Shown here piece by piece: positions 17,826 to 27,400 of a stretch of DNA of 64,000 bases (positions are counted from its first letter, which is position 1; each line of letters opens with the position of its first letter). The position numbers were made by a program, and so were the translations under genes. The notes below the pieces were generated by a model. The model did not search any database and was not told the origin of the DNA. It saw only the letters and a list, made by a program, of their open reading frames with translations. Source of the DNA: Pseudolachnospira sp051055405 (GTDB taxonomy: Bacteria > Bacillota > Clostridia > Lachnospirales > Lachnospiraceae); the NCBI RefSeq assembly GCF_051055405.1, contig NZ_CP167068.1:2294001-2358000 (forward strand). Reading direction: 5' to 3'.

Positions 17826-18932
17826 TCATTGTAAAAATCGCTCCAAATAGGTTTGAAACAGTGCTTTTATCTTCGTATAAGAAAAATCCTGCAGACGACT
17901 GCGCTGGTTCGCCAAAATCCGCTCCCGCAATCCTTCATCTTTTTGGATACGGGAAATCGCCCCCGCTGCCATCAAGGGCTCCTTATCCGGAAGCAAAAAT
18001 CCACTTCCGCCCAAGGTCCCCGCAATCGCGCTGCTGTCATATGCGATGATTGGAATGTCAAAATACATTGCCTCCACCAAAGGGACGCAAAATCCTTCGT
18101 GTTCACTGGCGCAGACAAACACATCTGCCAGATGATAATAGGCCAAAATTTCATCAAATGAGATATGCCCCGTAAAAATCACATCCGAAAGCGGAAGCGC
18201 TTTCACATATGCCCGCAGTCTGGCGTAATAATCTTCCATCCCCTGCCATGCCCCCACCAAAAATAACCGCGCATCCGGATCATAATTTCTTTTATAGGCG
18301 GCAAATGCAGCAATCACATCTTCTTGGCATTTATTAGGGGCAATTCTACCGGTGAACAAAAGATTCGTTCCCTTTTTTCCACGGTACTTTTCGATCACAT
18401 TCTGATTCGGCTCTTTCTCATAGTCAGAAAAAGGAATCAGGATCGGAAGCACATCCATGGGGCAACGATATCCCATGTCCACCAAATCTCTGCGGTTAAA
18501 ATCTGAGACCGGCAGGCAATAATCCACCTTATCAGCCAAATACCTGGCGCCGGACAGACCATATTGACACTGTCTTGCCTTTTCTTCATTATAAGGCGCC
18601 AAAAAACGGGGCGGCGTCACATTATGATAGATCACCAATTTTCGGCAAGGATAACTGGCAAATGTATAATTCAATTCCGTCCCGGTGGAAAGATGGTAGA
18701 TCACCACATCTTCTCGGCCTAATTCCGGCAGTTTGGAAATCGGCTGCACGGTTCCCTCCGGCAGCCTTGGATCAATATTCTCCGCAAAGATCCCTGTTGC
18801 ATATCCCAGTTCTTCCAGAACCTTTTTCAAGGCAATCGTGTCATTTCCCACCGCATCGCCAAAAGATAGCGTGGTTAAAACCTGAATAATCTTCACTGGT
18901 TTCTCCTGTCTTTTCAATATCTTCTTGTCCAT
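17826..18932 (-). CDS. Glycosyltransferase family 4 (type B paralogue without N-terminal module)
   Basis: A 368-residue GT4 enzyme equivalent to residues about 170-512 of the protein at 10542-12080. Shared landmarks are FGDAVGNDTIALKK, YHLSTGTELNY, YHNVTPPRFL, FTGRIAPNKCQEDVIAAF and SEHEGFCVPLVEAMYF. The first few residues (MDKKILKRQEK) are basic. The module that is fused in its paralogue is encoded separately by the next gene downstream (17176-17604). The start has AAGGTATC upstream. Probably a backbone transferase of the ABC-exported glycan. Confidence 0.9.
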   Translation of the reverse strand: MDKKILKRQEKPVKIIQVLTTLSFGDAVGNDTIALKKVLEELGYATGIFAENIDPRLPEGTVQPISKLPELGREDVVIYHLSTGTELNYTFASYPCRKLVIYHNVTPPRFLAPYNEEKARQCQYGLSGARYLADKVDYCLPVSDFNRRDLVDMGYRCPMDVLPILIPFSDYEKEPNQNVIEKYRGKKGTNLLFTGRIAPNKCQEDVIAAFAAYKRNYDPDARLFLVGAWQGMEDYYARLRAYVKALPLSDVIFTGHISFDEILAYYHLADVFVCASEHEGFCVPLVEAMYFDIPIIAYDSSAIAGTLGGSGFLLPDKEPLMAAGAISRIQKDEGLRERILANQRSRLQDFSYTKIKALFQTYLERFLQ

Positions 18933-18958
18933 AGAAGATACCTTCTACTCTTTACATG

Positions 18959-19777
18959 CTACAGTTCTTCCGCAAAACCTTTCTGCAATTTACGGAAGCT
19001 CAAATATCCAAGAATCAAGATTCCTATGCCTAAAAGCGCCGCGTTCAGCAATGTGCTAATATGCGGAATCTGGCCATAATACAAAATATCCCGATAAGCC
19101 ACTGTAATCGGCGTCATCGGATTGAGCCAGTATAGCCAGGTCAAATGTCCCATCCCATGCTCCACCATCTTTGCTTCCACCAGACTAGGTGCGTAAAGAA
19201 TCGGGGTCAAGTACATCCATGCCATGGTCAGGATACCTAAAATGTGCTCCAAATCCCGAAAATAAACCGTCAGGCCAGAGGTCAAAAGAGCTCCTCCCAG
19301 AGCCAACAAATATTCAATCACCATAATCAACGGAAGATAGAGAAGCGCGGTAAAATGAAACACTTCTCCTTCTGGCGGAACGGTCCCACCGATCAGCATC
19401 ACGGCAAAAATCACCAGAAAGCACAGCAGCATATTGACAAACGCACTGGTTACATAGGCAATCGGCATGATTTCCCTGGGAAAATAAATTTTTTTCACCA
19501 TATCCTTGGAAGCAATGATACTGACAGAGCCTCCCGTCAAAGAAGAGGAAAAGAACAACCATGGAACCAACGCCACAAATAAGTGAAGATAATATTTGGG
19601 TACATTGCTTCCCAATAGGAACGAAAACACAACGGCATATACCATCAGCTGCAATAGGGGATTGATAAAGGTCCACATAAAACCGAGCACAGACCCTTTA
19701 TAGCGCCCCCGCAGCTCTTTTTTTACCAGACTAAAAATCATCTGGCGATATGCATATAGTTCTTTTAATGTATTCAT
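18959..19777 (-). CDS. wzm: ABC transporter permease for polysaccharide export (Wzm/TagG type)
   Basis: 272 residues with six hydrophobic segments and the ABC-2 family motif KKELRGRYKGSVLGFMWTFI near the N-terminus. Its length and pattern match Wzm, TagG and RfbA permeases, which with a Wzt-type ATPase move undecaprenyl-diphosphate-linked polysaccharide across the membrane. The ATPase gene is downstream at 12149-13480. A PIILYAP-like segment (YLTPILYAPSLVEA) is also typical. Well supported as an export channel; the substrate is inferred from the GDP-D-rhamnose genes of the same operon. Confidence 0.92.
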   Translation of the reverse strand: MNTLKELYAYRQMIFSLVKKELRGRYKGSVLGFMWTFINPLLQLMVYAVVFSFLLGSNVPKYYLHLFVALVPWLFFSSSLTGGSVSIIASKDMVKKIYFPREIMPIAYVTSAFVNMLLCFLVIFAVMLIGGTVPPEGEVFHFTALLYLPLIMVIEYLLALGGALLTSGLTVYFRDLEHILGILTMAWMYLTPILYAPSLVEAKMVEHGMGHLTWLYWLNPMTPITVAYRDILYYGQIPHISTLLNAALLGIGILILGYLSFRKLQKGFAEEL

Positions 19778-19866
19778 AAACTGGATGCCTTTCTTCCGTC
19801 AACCAAAAACTCCCAACACAAATGAAATATAGCATAAAAAGCAGGGTTTGAGAAGTGAATATTTTC

Positions 19867-21192
19867 TTAAACACGCTCGCGAAAAAAACATCGACCCAAG
19901 CAGAACCAGAAAATTACCGCTGTGGGCGTATTGACATAAAAGATATCGGAGACAAAGAGAGCGCCGATTCCAATCGTTCCTACCATAAGATACGGAAACG
20001 CCCGTGTGAAAAACTCCGATTCCCGCCAATCACGAAGCATCGCGATGCACCGCTTTCCAAGGCAAATGACCGCCCCCAAAAGCAACAGGAAACCAACTGC
20101 ACCCTGGCTGACCGCCACATCCACCCACATATTGTGAAAGGTGTTTAACGAATTTTCCTTGGTCACCATGTAAGCGTCTGGAAAATTTTCTTCCATATAA
20201 GGAGCAATGTTCCGGTAAGAGATCCCGAAGATTGGATTCTTCTGAAACACATGCCATCCGTCCTTCCAGATGGCAAACCGTCCGTTGGAAAAATCCTCTT
20301 TTAATTCCTCTTCCCGGTGAAGGGCCGCTTTTTCCTCCTCCGCCGCGTATACCGTTAAATGCGTACGATTGTATCCTTCACGAACCACATAAATTCCCGG
20401 CAGTAAAACCAGGAGTAAAATCAGACCCAGCAGCGCTTTTTTCCATTTCGCGCCTCCGATATTTGGCCATACAGCCAAATAAGTGAAAATCCCGGCAGCT
20501 GCCAGACAAATCTGGCCGCTGCGGGAATAGGAGAATGCAATATAGAGATATTGCAGCACCAAGTTGAAAAGCCAAATGGCCCTTCCCCTTTGCACCTGCT
20601 TCATCATCCATAGAGAACATAGGATAGACGCTGCTGAGAGAATCGCCCCATAGTTTGGATCCGAATAGCTGCCCCACAGCCTTCCCAGCTGCACGCCCAG
20701 GTACATGCCCCGTTCTACGCTGACTCCCTGATATCCAACCGCCAGCATTCCCAAACTAATCAACGCCTGAACCGCTGTATAAAAAATCACCGTTCCGTAG
20801 AAAATCTTCTCCGCCGCCAGTTTTTCTCCAGCTGTCCGATTCTTTCCCATTGGAAATAGTAAAAAGAACTCCAATGCCATCCAGATCATGGCTTTTCCAT
20901 TCCCTACAATACCATAAGAAGCGGTCAGCAAAGAGGAAATTCCATAGCTGATCAAAAAGGCGGCCCAAAGCCAAAGCAGCGGCATGTTCTTGTACTCTCT
21001 CCAATGAAACACACGCCAAAGCAGCCACACGCCTCCGCAGGACATCACGGCAAACGCCATCCATCGCATAAAAGGCTGTCCTGCCGTTATACTGTTAAAA
21101 GAAAACCCCGTCAATAAAAAATAAAAAATCGCAAACAAAGGATGAACAACGCCGTCAACCGTTCTTGTTTCGTTCCGTGTAATCCATGACAT
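19867..21192 (-). CDS. O-antigen ligase-like membrane protein (second of a tandem pair)
   Basis: 441 residues with about 11 hydrophobic segments and a large late outer loop. The loop contains NPIFGISYRNIAP and then NTFHNMWVDVAVSQGAVGF; the His in this position is characteristic of the WaaL/TuaE/Wzy_C (PF04932) family. It resembles the upstream neighbour in the SYSDPNYGAILSAASIL region (equivalent to YNANTGGAINAISLIAS). The ORF overlaps that neighbour by 38 bases, and the ATG follows GGGAGCTGG. In a Gram-positive it would polymerise glycan repeats or attach them to an envelope acceptor rather than to lipid A. Confidence 0.85.
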   Translation of the reverse strand: MSWITRNETRTVDGVVHPLFAIFYFLLTGFSFNSITAGQPFMRWMAFAVMSCGGVWLLWRVFHWREYKNMPLLWLWAAFLISYGISSLLTASYGIVGNGKAMIWMALEFFLLFPMGKNRTAGEKLAAEKIFYGTVIFYTAVQALISLGMLAVGYQGVSVERGMYLGVQLGRLWGSYSDPNYGAILSAASILCSLWMMKQVQRGRAIWLFNLVLQYLYIAFSYSRSGQICLAAAGIFTYLAVWPNIGGAKWKKALLGLILLLVLLPGIYVVREGYNRTHLTVYAAEEEKAALHREEELKEDFSNGRFAIWKDGWHVFQKNPIFGISYRNIAPYMEENFPDAYMVTKENSLNTFHNMWVDVAVSQGAVGFLLLLGAVICLGKRCIAMLRDWRESEFFTRAFPYLMVGTIGIGALFVSDIFYVNTPTAVIFWFCLGRCFFRERV

Positions 21193-22561
21193 ATCCAGCT
21201 CCCATCCAGAACAAGCTCATAAACAGATTTACCTGATATAGTACCCTGGCCTCAAAAAACTCCATAATCAGCATCATCACCAGAAAAATCATTCCAAAAA
21301 GAAAGAGGGACTCCGTTTTTTCTTGAGATATTACAAGCTGTCCCCACACGTTTTTTCCATTCCAAAGCCAAAAACCAAGGAAAAAGAGGGAACCGACCAG
21401 CCCGGAAGAGATCAGAACTGTTAAATATCCGTTGTGAACCCCGCCTGCCTTTAGATCCGGGCTCCAGGAAGGGTCGGATAAATAGGAAACCGTTTTCTCG
21501 TATAGATTTTCTCGGCCTACGCCAAAGACCGGCGCTTCCAAAAAGGCCCTGCCTCCTGCCTTCCACAAAATCGGCCGCCCCGTCAGGACTCCCCCCCGAT
21601 GCTCCGCTACCATTTCCGGCGTGGAAAAATAGCCCGACTCCGCTGTCTCCTCTGATATCAACCTCGGCAGATAAGACACGCCCTCTCGAACTGCCGGAAA
21701 AGCGCCAACCATCACAAGCGCGGAAAGAATCGCCGCCCCGGCTCGAATCGCCCACCGGCGCAACCGGAAATCCTTCGCCTTTTTTTCCCATTTTCCTGTG
21801 CCGAAAAATAGAATCCCGAAGCCAACCGCCAAAATCAGAGAGTACATGGAAGTACGGGAATACGTAAGCGCGAGGCAGACAAACTGCAGAACCGAGTTCA
21901 AGCCGTACCATATTTTTAAAACCCGCTTTCCTTTTCCCGCTGTTTTCCACAAAGCTGCGGAGGCGATCAGAGAAATCGCATTGATCGCGCCTCCTGTGTT
22001 GGCATTATAAAGCCCCCACAAACGCTCGTCCCACATGCCCAAATATCCGATGTTTTCTCCGGACACATAGATCCGATTGACGGAAAATAAAAATGTGTAA
22101 AAGCAAACAAGAGATACGAGAAAGGACCCCACTACAAAGAGATTACCCAAACAGCGGGCTTCCTTTTTCACCTGACAGAACTCTCTCTTTCTATCATGTC
22201 CATAAAACAGATAAAAAGTCAGCGCCATATAAATGGTTGATTTTAGATTGGCAGAAAAACCCGCTCCCCTGTTTAGAAACGCGGTGATTCCGTAAACTCC
22301 GCAAAATGCCGCCAAAAGCCACATCGGACGGCTCCAGAGCTTGGCTCCTCGAAAAAAATCCCAGCCGATCAGCAAAGCCCCCGGAATCAGCAGAAGGCGG
22401 ATATAGGGCGATATCTGCCAGTCCAGGTAGGGGATTGCTTTTAAAAATAGAACGACAATCCATAATCCTTTATATAGCATCAACAGGAAATCAAATCGAT
22501 TTTCAACTGACAATTTTGTTTTTGCCAATGCCGCAGTATTACTCGTTTTTGTCCAACTCAT
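21155..22561 (-). CDS. O-antigen ligase-like membrane protein (first of a tandem pair)
   Basis: 468 residues, about 11 hydrophobic segments. The late loop has APVFGVGRENLYEK and GGVHNGYLTVLISSGLVGS, the PF04932 pattern with its conserved His, and Arg-rich segments (LTYSRTSMYSL) match the family. It overlaps the upstream gene by 23 bases and the downstream paralogue by 38. Two such proteins in one operon suggest separate roles, for example polymerisation and ligation, or ligation of two glycans. Which is which cannot be told from sequence. Confidence 0.85.
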   Translation of the reverse strand: MSWTKTSNTAALAKTKLSVENRFDFLLMLYKGLWIVVLFLKAIPYLDWQISPYIRLLLIPGALLIGWDFFRGAKLWSRPMWLLAAFCGVYGITAFLNRGAGFSANLKSTIYMALTFYLFYGHDRKREFCQVKKEARCLGNLFVVGSFLVSLVCFYTFLFSVNRIYVSGENIGYLGMWDERLWGLYNANTGGAINAISLIASAALWKTAGKGKRVLKIWYGLNSVLQFVCLALTYSRTSMYSLILAVGFGILFFGTGKWEKKAKDFRLRRWAIRAGAAILSALVMVGAFPAVREGVSYLPRLISEETAESGYFSTPEMVAEHRGGVLTGRPILWKAGGRAFLEAPVFGVGRENLYEKTVSYLSDPSWSPDLKAGGVHNGYLTVLISSGLVGSLFFLGFWLWNGKNVWGQLVISQEKTESLFLFGMIFLVMMLIMEFFEARVLYQVNLFMSLFWMGAGYVMDYTERNKNG

Positions 22562-24212
22562 ACGGTTCCAAACCTTCCAATTTTTCTACATACCCAACTA
22601 CAAATCCATCGATAAAATAATACTGGAAGTCATATTGTTCCAGCAAAGGATCCGAAGGTAAGAATACAAACAATTCCGTCCTGTCCGGGGCATCCAACTG
22701 TTCTTTCAAAAGGGATGCTGTCTCCTCTTCGCTGCGCCGGGAAAAGGCAAAATCACTCAATGTCATCCCATACTTTGACGCATACTCAGCAAAGGAATAG
22801 ACCGATTCTTTTTCTGTTCCAAATACAATATGCCGGATCACATCACTTTTCCCTATCATTTCCCATGCTTGATCTTTCAGATCGCTCTCATATGTCACGC
22901 GCGTTCCAAATGTTTCCCGTCGTTGCACAATCATATGTTTCATCTCGCCAATCTGCAGCCCTGTGCAAAGGAGCAAAAGTACAAGAAGCGCCCGTTTCTT
23001 TTTCCATCTGGATAAAACAGCAAACGCAGCGATAATAATTAAGTATACCACAGGCCAGATAAAACGGCCACAAGAACGAAACACGCTCCACAACTTTTCA
23101 ATCGGTCCCCATAGCTCAAGGGTGTAGATCATCCTGGATCCAATCGTCGCTACTGGAGACATCGCTACAAAAACCAGCGCACAAATGATAAATGTATATG
23201 CGGCAATGGAGGACTTCGGAGCCCGACCTAAGATTTTCTTCACCCAAAGCACAATCCCTGTCGCCACTGCTGCAAAGCACAGTACCATCACTCCGAATCC
23301 CAGGTAGGCGAATCCTTCCGTCTGTTCCCAGGTGTAATCTGGCAGGGAAGGAAACCAGGTGCTCCACTCCCTTGAATTAAAGAAGGCGTTTAGATTAAAA
23401 CTATAGATTCCAAGCCCCCCAGCTGCAGCTTCTGTTTTCACCGAAAATGCGCCTAAGAAAAACAGCGCAAGAGCAGCGCTTCCTAGATAGCCCCCTAAAA
23501 TCAACACGGCATTCTGTACCCTTTTTTTCTCCCAAATATGTTTAATCAGAAAGCCGCACAAAATACAACCGCACATGGGAATAAAGTAGATATGGACAGA
23601 AGCAGTCAAAGCTCCAATCCCCCACCAATAAATAGCAGCCCTTCGATCGTCCGAAAAGGTCTCGTCATAATATATCAATGGAATCAATGCCAAGAGAAGA
23701 ATCCACTGTCCCGCCAAAGCGGTATGCGCAAACATTCTACGAATATAGATCGGGGATAACACGAAAAGAAGGCTTCCCGCACAGGCGGTAATGTCCCTCT
23801 TGGTATATTTTCGGATAAGAAATGCTCCCAAGGCTCCCTGCATCATAAAGCAGAGAATTCCCCACCAGCCAAAATATTGGAAGTTCGTAGGGAGAATAGG
23901 AGAAAGCAGTTTAAAAAGTATGGCAAATATCGGAATCGAGTCGGTGAACACGATAGACATGGAATCCGGATAGGATAAAGACTGAAACACTCCAAAAGGG
24001 AATGCCCAGCGGTCATTGCGGTAAAATAGCCAACCGCAATAATGCTGAGAAAGATCGCCTCCGCTGTAAAGCCAATCGACGTAAGTGGGGTCCAAAATAG
24101 CCGTTCCATAGATCAGGCAAAAAATTCCTGCACCCAGTAAGGCGGATAGGAATAAGTAGCTTTTTTGCTGGAAAATATTTTGTATAGATAAAGTGATCCG
24201 CTTTTCGTGCAC
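22539..24212 (-). CDS. DUF6311-like multi-spanning membrane protein, putative GT-C glycosyltransferase
   Basis: 557 residues from a GTG start (GGGGAG ten bases upstream). About 12 hydrophobic segments, with an N-terminal outer loop WLYSGGDLSQHYCGWLFYRND and then PDSMSIVFTDSIPIFA. These are typical of DUF6311 proteins, which resemble GT-C transferases. A short soluble tail (about 450-557) contains FLPSDPLLEQYDF. It is the first gene of the operon that continues to 6209 and lies directly behind the promoter at 24267-24295. It may transfer a sugar from a polyprenyl phosphate outside the membrane; the activity is inferred. Confidence 0.75.
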   Translation of the reverse strand: MHEKRITLSIQNIFQQKSYLFLSALLGAGIFCLIYGTAILDPTYVDWLYSGGDLSQHYCGWLFYRNDRWAFPFGVFQSLSYPDSMSIVFTDSIPIFAILFKLLSPILPTNFQYFGWWGILCFMMQGALGAFLIRKYTKRDITACAGSLLFVLSPIYIRRMFAHTALAGQWILLLALIPLIYYDETFSDDRRAAIYWWGIGALTASVHIYFIPMCGCILCGFLIKHIWEKKRVQNAVLILGGYLGSAALALFFLGAFSVKTEAAAGGLGIYSFNLNAFFNSREWSTWFPSLPDYTWEQTEGFAYLGFGVMVLCFAAVATGIVLWVKKILGRAPKSSIAAYTFIICALVFVAMSPVATIGSRMIYTLELWGPIEKLWSVFRSCGRFIWPVVYLIIIAAFAVLSRWKKKRALLVLLLLCTGLQIGEMKHMIVQRRETFGTRVTYESDLKDQAWEMIGKSDVIRHIVFGTEKESVYSFAEYASKYGMTLSDFAFSRRSEEETASLLKEQLDAPDRTELFVFLPSDPLLEQYDFQYYFIDGFVVGYVEKLEGLEPYELDKNE

Positions 24213-24266
24213 TCCTGTCTCGCTCCCCTAGAAATATCATTCGAATGTATTTTGGTATCTGTTGGG

Positions 24267-24295
24267 ATTATACTCTTCTGCAAAGGCCAGGTCAA
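24267..24295 (-). promoter_or_regulatory. Main promoter of the ABC-exported glycan operon
   Basis: TTGACC (24290-24295), 17-base spacer, TATAAT (24267-24272) on the minus strand: nearly a consensus sigma-A promoter. The predicted start near 24260 gives a leader of about 48 bases, which contains a ten-base palindrome CATTCGAATG (24238-24247) that could be an operator. Confidence 0.8.
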
Positions 24296-24337
24296 TCCTT
24301 ATATTCTTTAAAGTACCGCGAGCGCATTAACACTGCA

Positions 24338-24381
24338 TAAAAAGACACTGCCTTGTAAAACCTTTTAAACAAAGCAGTGTC
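24338..24381 (-). terminator. Rho-independent terminator of the LRR/DUF4214 gene
   Basis: GACACTGC (24374-24381, minus strand) pairs perfectly with GCAGTGTC (24344-24351) across a 22-base loop and is followed by a run of five T. It starts 28 bases past the stop codon. Confidence 0.85.
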
Positions 24382-24408
24382 CTCTTTACCTAACAATCTG
24401 TAGAGCTG

Positions 24409-27400
24409 TTACGGATTAATCCCATATTCATTGCAAAGCTTCCCGAATTCTCGGGACCAAATAAAACCATCTAATACTTCTTCTCTGCTTGAGCCCCGGC
24501 CTAACACCGCAAGCCAGTCATTTAATCCACGGGAATCCGGCTCACGGTTTAAGTAAGTCCGATAACAAATCGTAACAAAATCTCGATCGGACAGATGCTT
24601 ATTTCCAAACTCCCGGCTGTTGAAAAATCCTTTTGATAATTCTCCGCCTCCCATTTCATGAGAAAGCAGAAGTCTGGTCCAATCGGATAAGCCTTCCTTA
24701 TCATATGGACGCTCCAGCACTACAGTGTACATACGACTCGCAAATGCCGTTACATCCGCATTTTGGTCTACGACCTCTCCCAAAGTATAATCCCCACGGT
24801 CAATTCCATAAGACCTGCATACATTCTGAAATTCCTGGGAATATACGAACCCCGCAAACACATAATGCCGAGTCACTCCGCTTTTCAGCAGTCTTAACCA
24901 GCTCTGTTTTCCAGCCGCATCCGACTGCCGATTCATCATAGTGCGGTAAAGCATCTCTACAAATTCGCTATCACTTACATTTCGCCGCTCATATTCCATG
25001 CTAAAAATAAAACCGGATGCCACCTGAGCGCCTGTACCAGCCCTATTATGTAAACATTGGGTCCAATCTCGCATTCCCTGCGCTTCCGGTTGGCGTCCCA
25101 GCACTTGTTCATACAGCCGATATACAAATCCTTCTACCGGATCGGTAACCGGCAGCTTCGCAATCGTTGTTCTCTCGAACCGGCTGCAATTCCTGCAAAA
25201 ACGGACTTTGCTTCCCGTCGAAGTGGTAGTGGCCGCACGCTCTACCTGCCAAGGCTCCCAATTATGGGCGGAAGCTGGAATTTCTGCTGTTTTTAATACG
25301 CTCCCACACACTGTACATTTTTGTACTCTTTCTCCACGTTCTGTACAAGATGCCTGCTTGGCAACTGTCCAAGCGCCTGCTTTATGCCCAGCAGCCTGGA
25401 TAACCTCACTCTTCCGATCACCGCAGGAACATGCCTTTTGCCGCTCACCATTTCTGACGCAACTGGGTGCGGTCGTTTCTTCCCACGCTCCATATACATG
25501 ATCATGGTATGTCAATACATAATTCGTATCGTCTGTATAAGTAATATGAGTCGTAAACGTACTGTCGTCGTCATCTAGATCAAAAAGATAGAATAAATCC
25601 TCCCTTTTATCTGTAAAGCCTATCATCGTGTATCTTCGGTCACTCTTTCGCAGTTCTTCCGGTATCTCAAAACACACGGAAATAGACGAGGGGAGCACCA
25701 AAATAGGAACCAGTTCTCCATCCTGCCCAATCTGCTTTTCCAAGGAAAGCTTCATATAAAGACCAGGCTTATATCTTTGCGTATTATTCGCAAGCTCGGA
25801 ACGAAGTACCGCTAACTCTTCCGCCCGTAAATTTGCTTCCGTCCGTTCAGAAACGGTCATCCAAAAAGCAATATCCTGCCCTGCCTGCAGAATTGCCTGA
25901 TCCTCCTCTGTAAGAACAGCCTTTACAAAATCCTCCTTTGAAAATGTTATATGTGGAATATTATCTTTTGGTCCGACATACACTTTTACCGTTCCAGCTG
26001 GAGCTATGAAGGTTTGACCGGCAGCTACAAAGTAGTCGACGTCATCACAATACACCGTGGTATCAAAACTCCAATTGTTCTCTATTCTCCCGCCTGCTAC
26101 GGTTTCAATAGAAAGGTATTTCAGATCCTGCCTCTTCATCTCTTCACCGACAACCCTTGGATTTTCCAGTTTCAGAGTTTTCCCGCTGCTCACAAGAATC
26201 GTGGTGCTTATTTCACAGGAGGACTTCGGCTTCATTCCCCAACGCCCTGAATTATTCTGACTGCTAAATTCAATCCCTTCCGATGTGATCTTGGAAACGG
26301 CATATTCGGTATCTTTATTTACCATATAAATAATCCGATCGATAGGACTTGATGCAAAGCCGCTTAAATCGCCTTCCAATGACATGACAGTTCCACTATA
26401 AAATCCAACCGTCTTTAAATTTCGAAATGGCATTTTCCAAAGAGATGAATCCACTTTTTCTACGTCCGCACTTACAACTAAGGCGGTTAAGCAATCTCTA
26501 TTTTCTACTTCTTTCGAAGTAGCGCTGCTCCATTGATTGCAAAAATATATTTTTCCATCCGCACAATATATCCCACGGCTCATATCCGAATAGAATCGAT
26601 CATATCGTTCTGCATACGCCACCGCTGTGGAGCCGCTAACGCCAAAGATCTCAATAATACTGTCAATTGTAGATTCTGAATCATAAATACTGCAATCCGG
26701 GTTCAAAAATTGCATTCTTTCCAACTTGGAGCATCGTTCAAATGCACTCCGCCCAATCGCAGTAACCGAACTTGGTATGATTACCTCCTCACGGAATCCA
26801 GCGCATCCGGAAAAGGCCTCTTCCTCAATTTCCAACAAACCTTCCGTTAACTCCAATTCACTAAATCCACTGCAGTTTTGAAAGGCTCCGCTTCCAACCG
26901 TCTTTACTCCTGCGGGTATTCTCAAAACACCGGTTAAACCGCTGCATCCTCGAAAGGCTCCGCCCTGAATCGTCTCTAAAGTTTCAGGCAAAACCAAATT
27001 TCCCGTCAACCCCGTACATTCAAAAAAAGCTCCTCCCCCTATCTTTGATACTTCCGCTAAATCCACACCTGAAAAACCGCTACAACTTGCAAAGGCTTCA
27101 GCTCCAATCTGCTTTACGCTTTTCGGCAATTCCAGTTTCCCGTAAAAGCCAGTACAGCCAGCAAATGCAGTATCTCCAATTTCTGTAATCCCCTCCAAAA
27201 TCACTAATCTACCGTCCAATCCGGTACACTCTAAAAATGCGCTTTCTCCAATGCTCTTCACATTGCCCGGAATGATTAATCCCCCAGAAAAGCCCGTACA
27301 CCCCCAAAACGCGGCTGACCCGATTGTTGTCAAACTATCTGGTAGCACCAATTCCCCAGAAAAGAAACTGGAATTCATAAAGGCAAATTCTCCGATTTCC

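Noticed and set aside
19867..22561. O-antigen ligase homologues as evidence for a Gram-negative LPS locus
   Set aside because: No lipid A/core genes; signal peptides, wall-binding repeats, L,D-transpeptidase, ribosome sites and gene style point to a Gram-positive; the ligase family is also found there.
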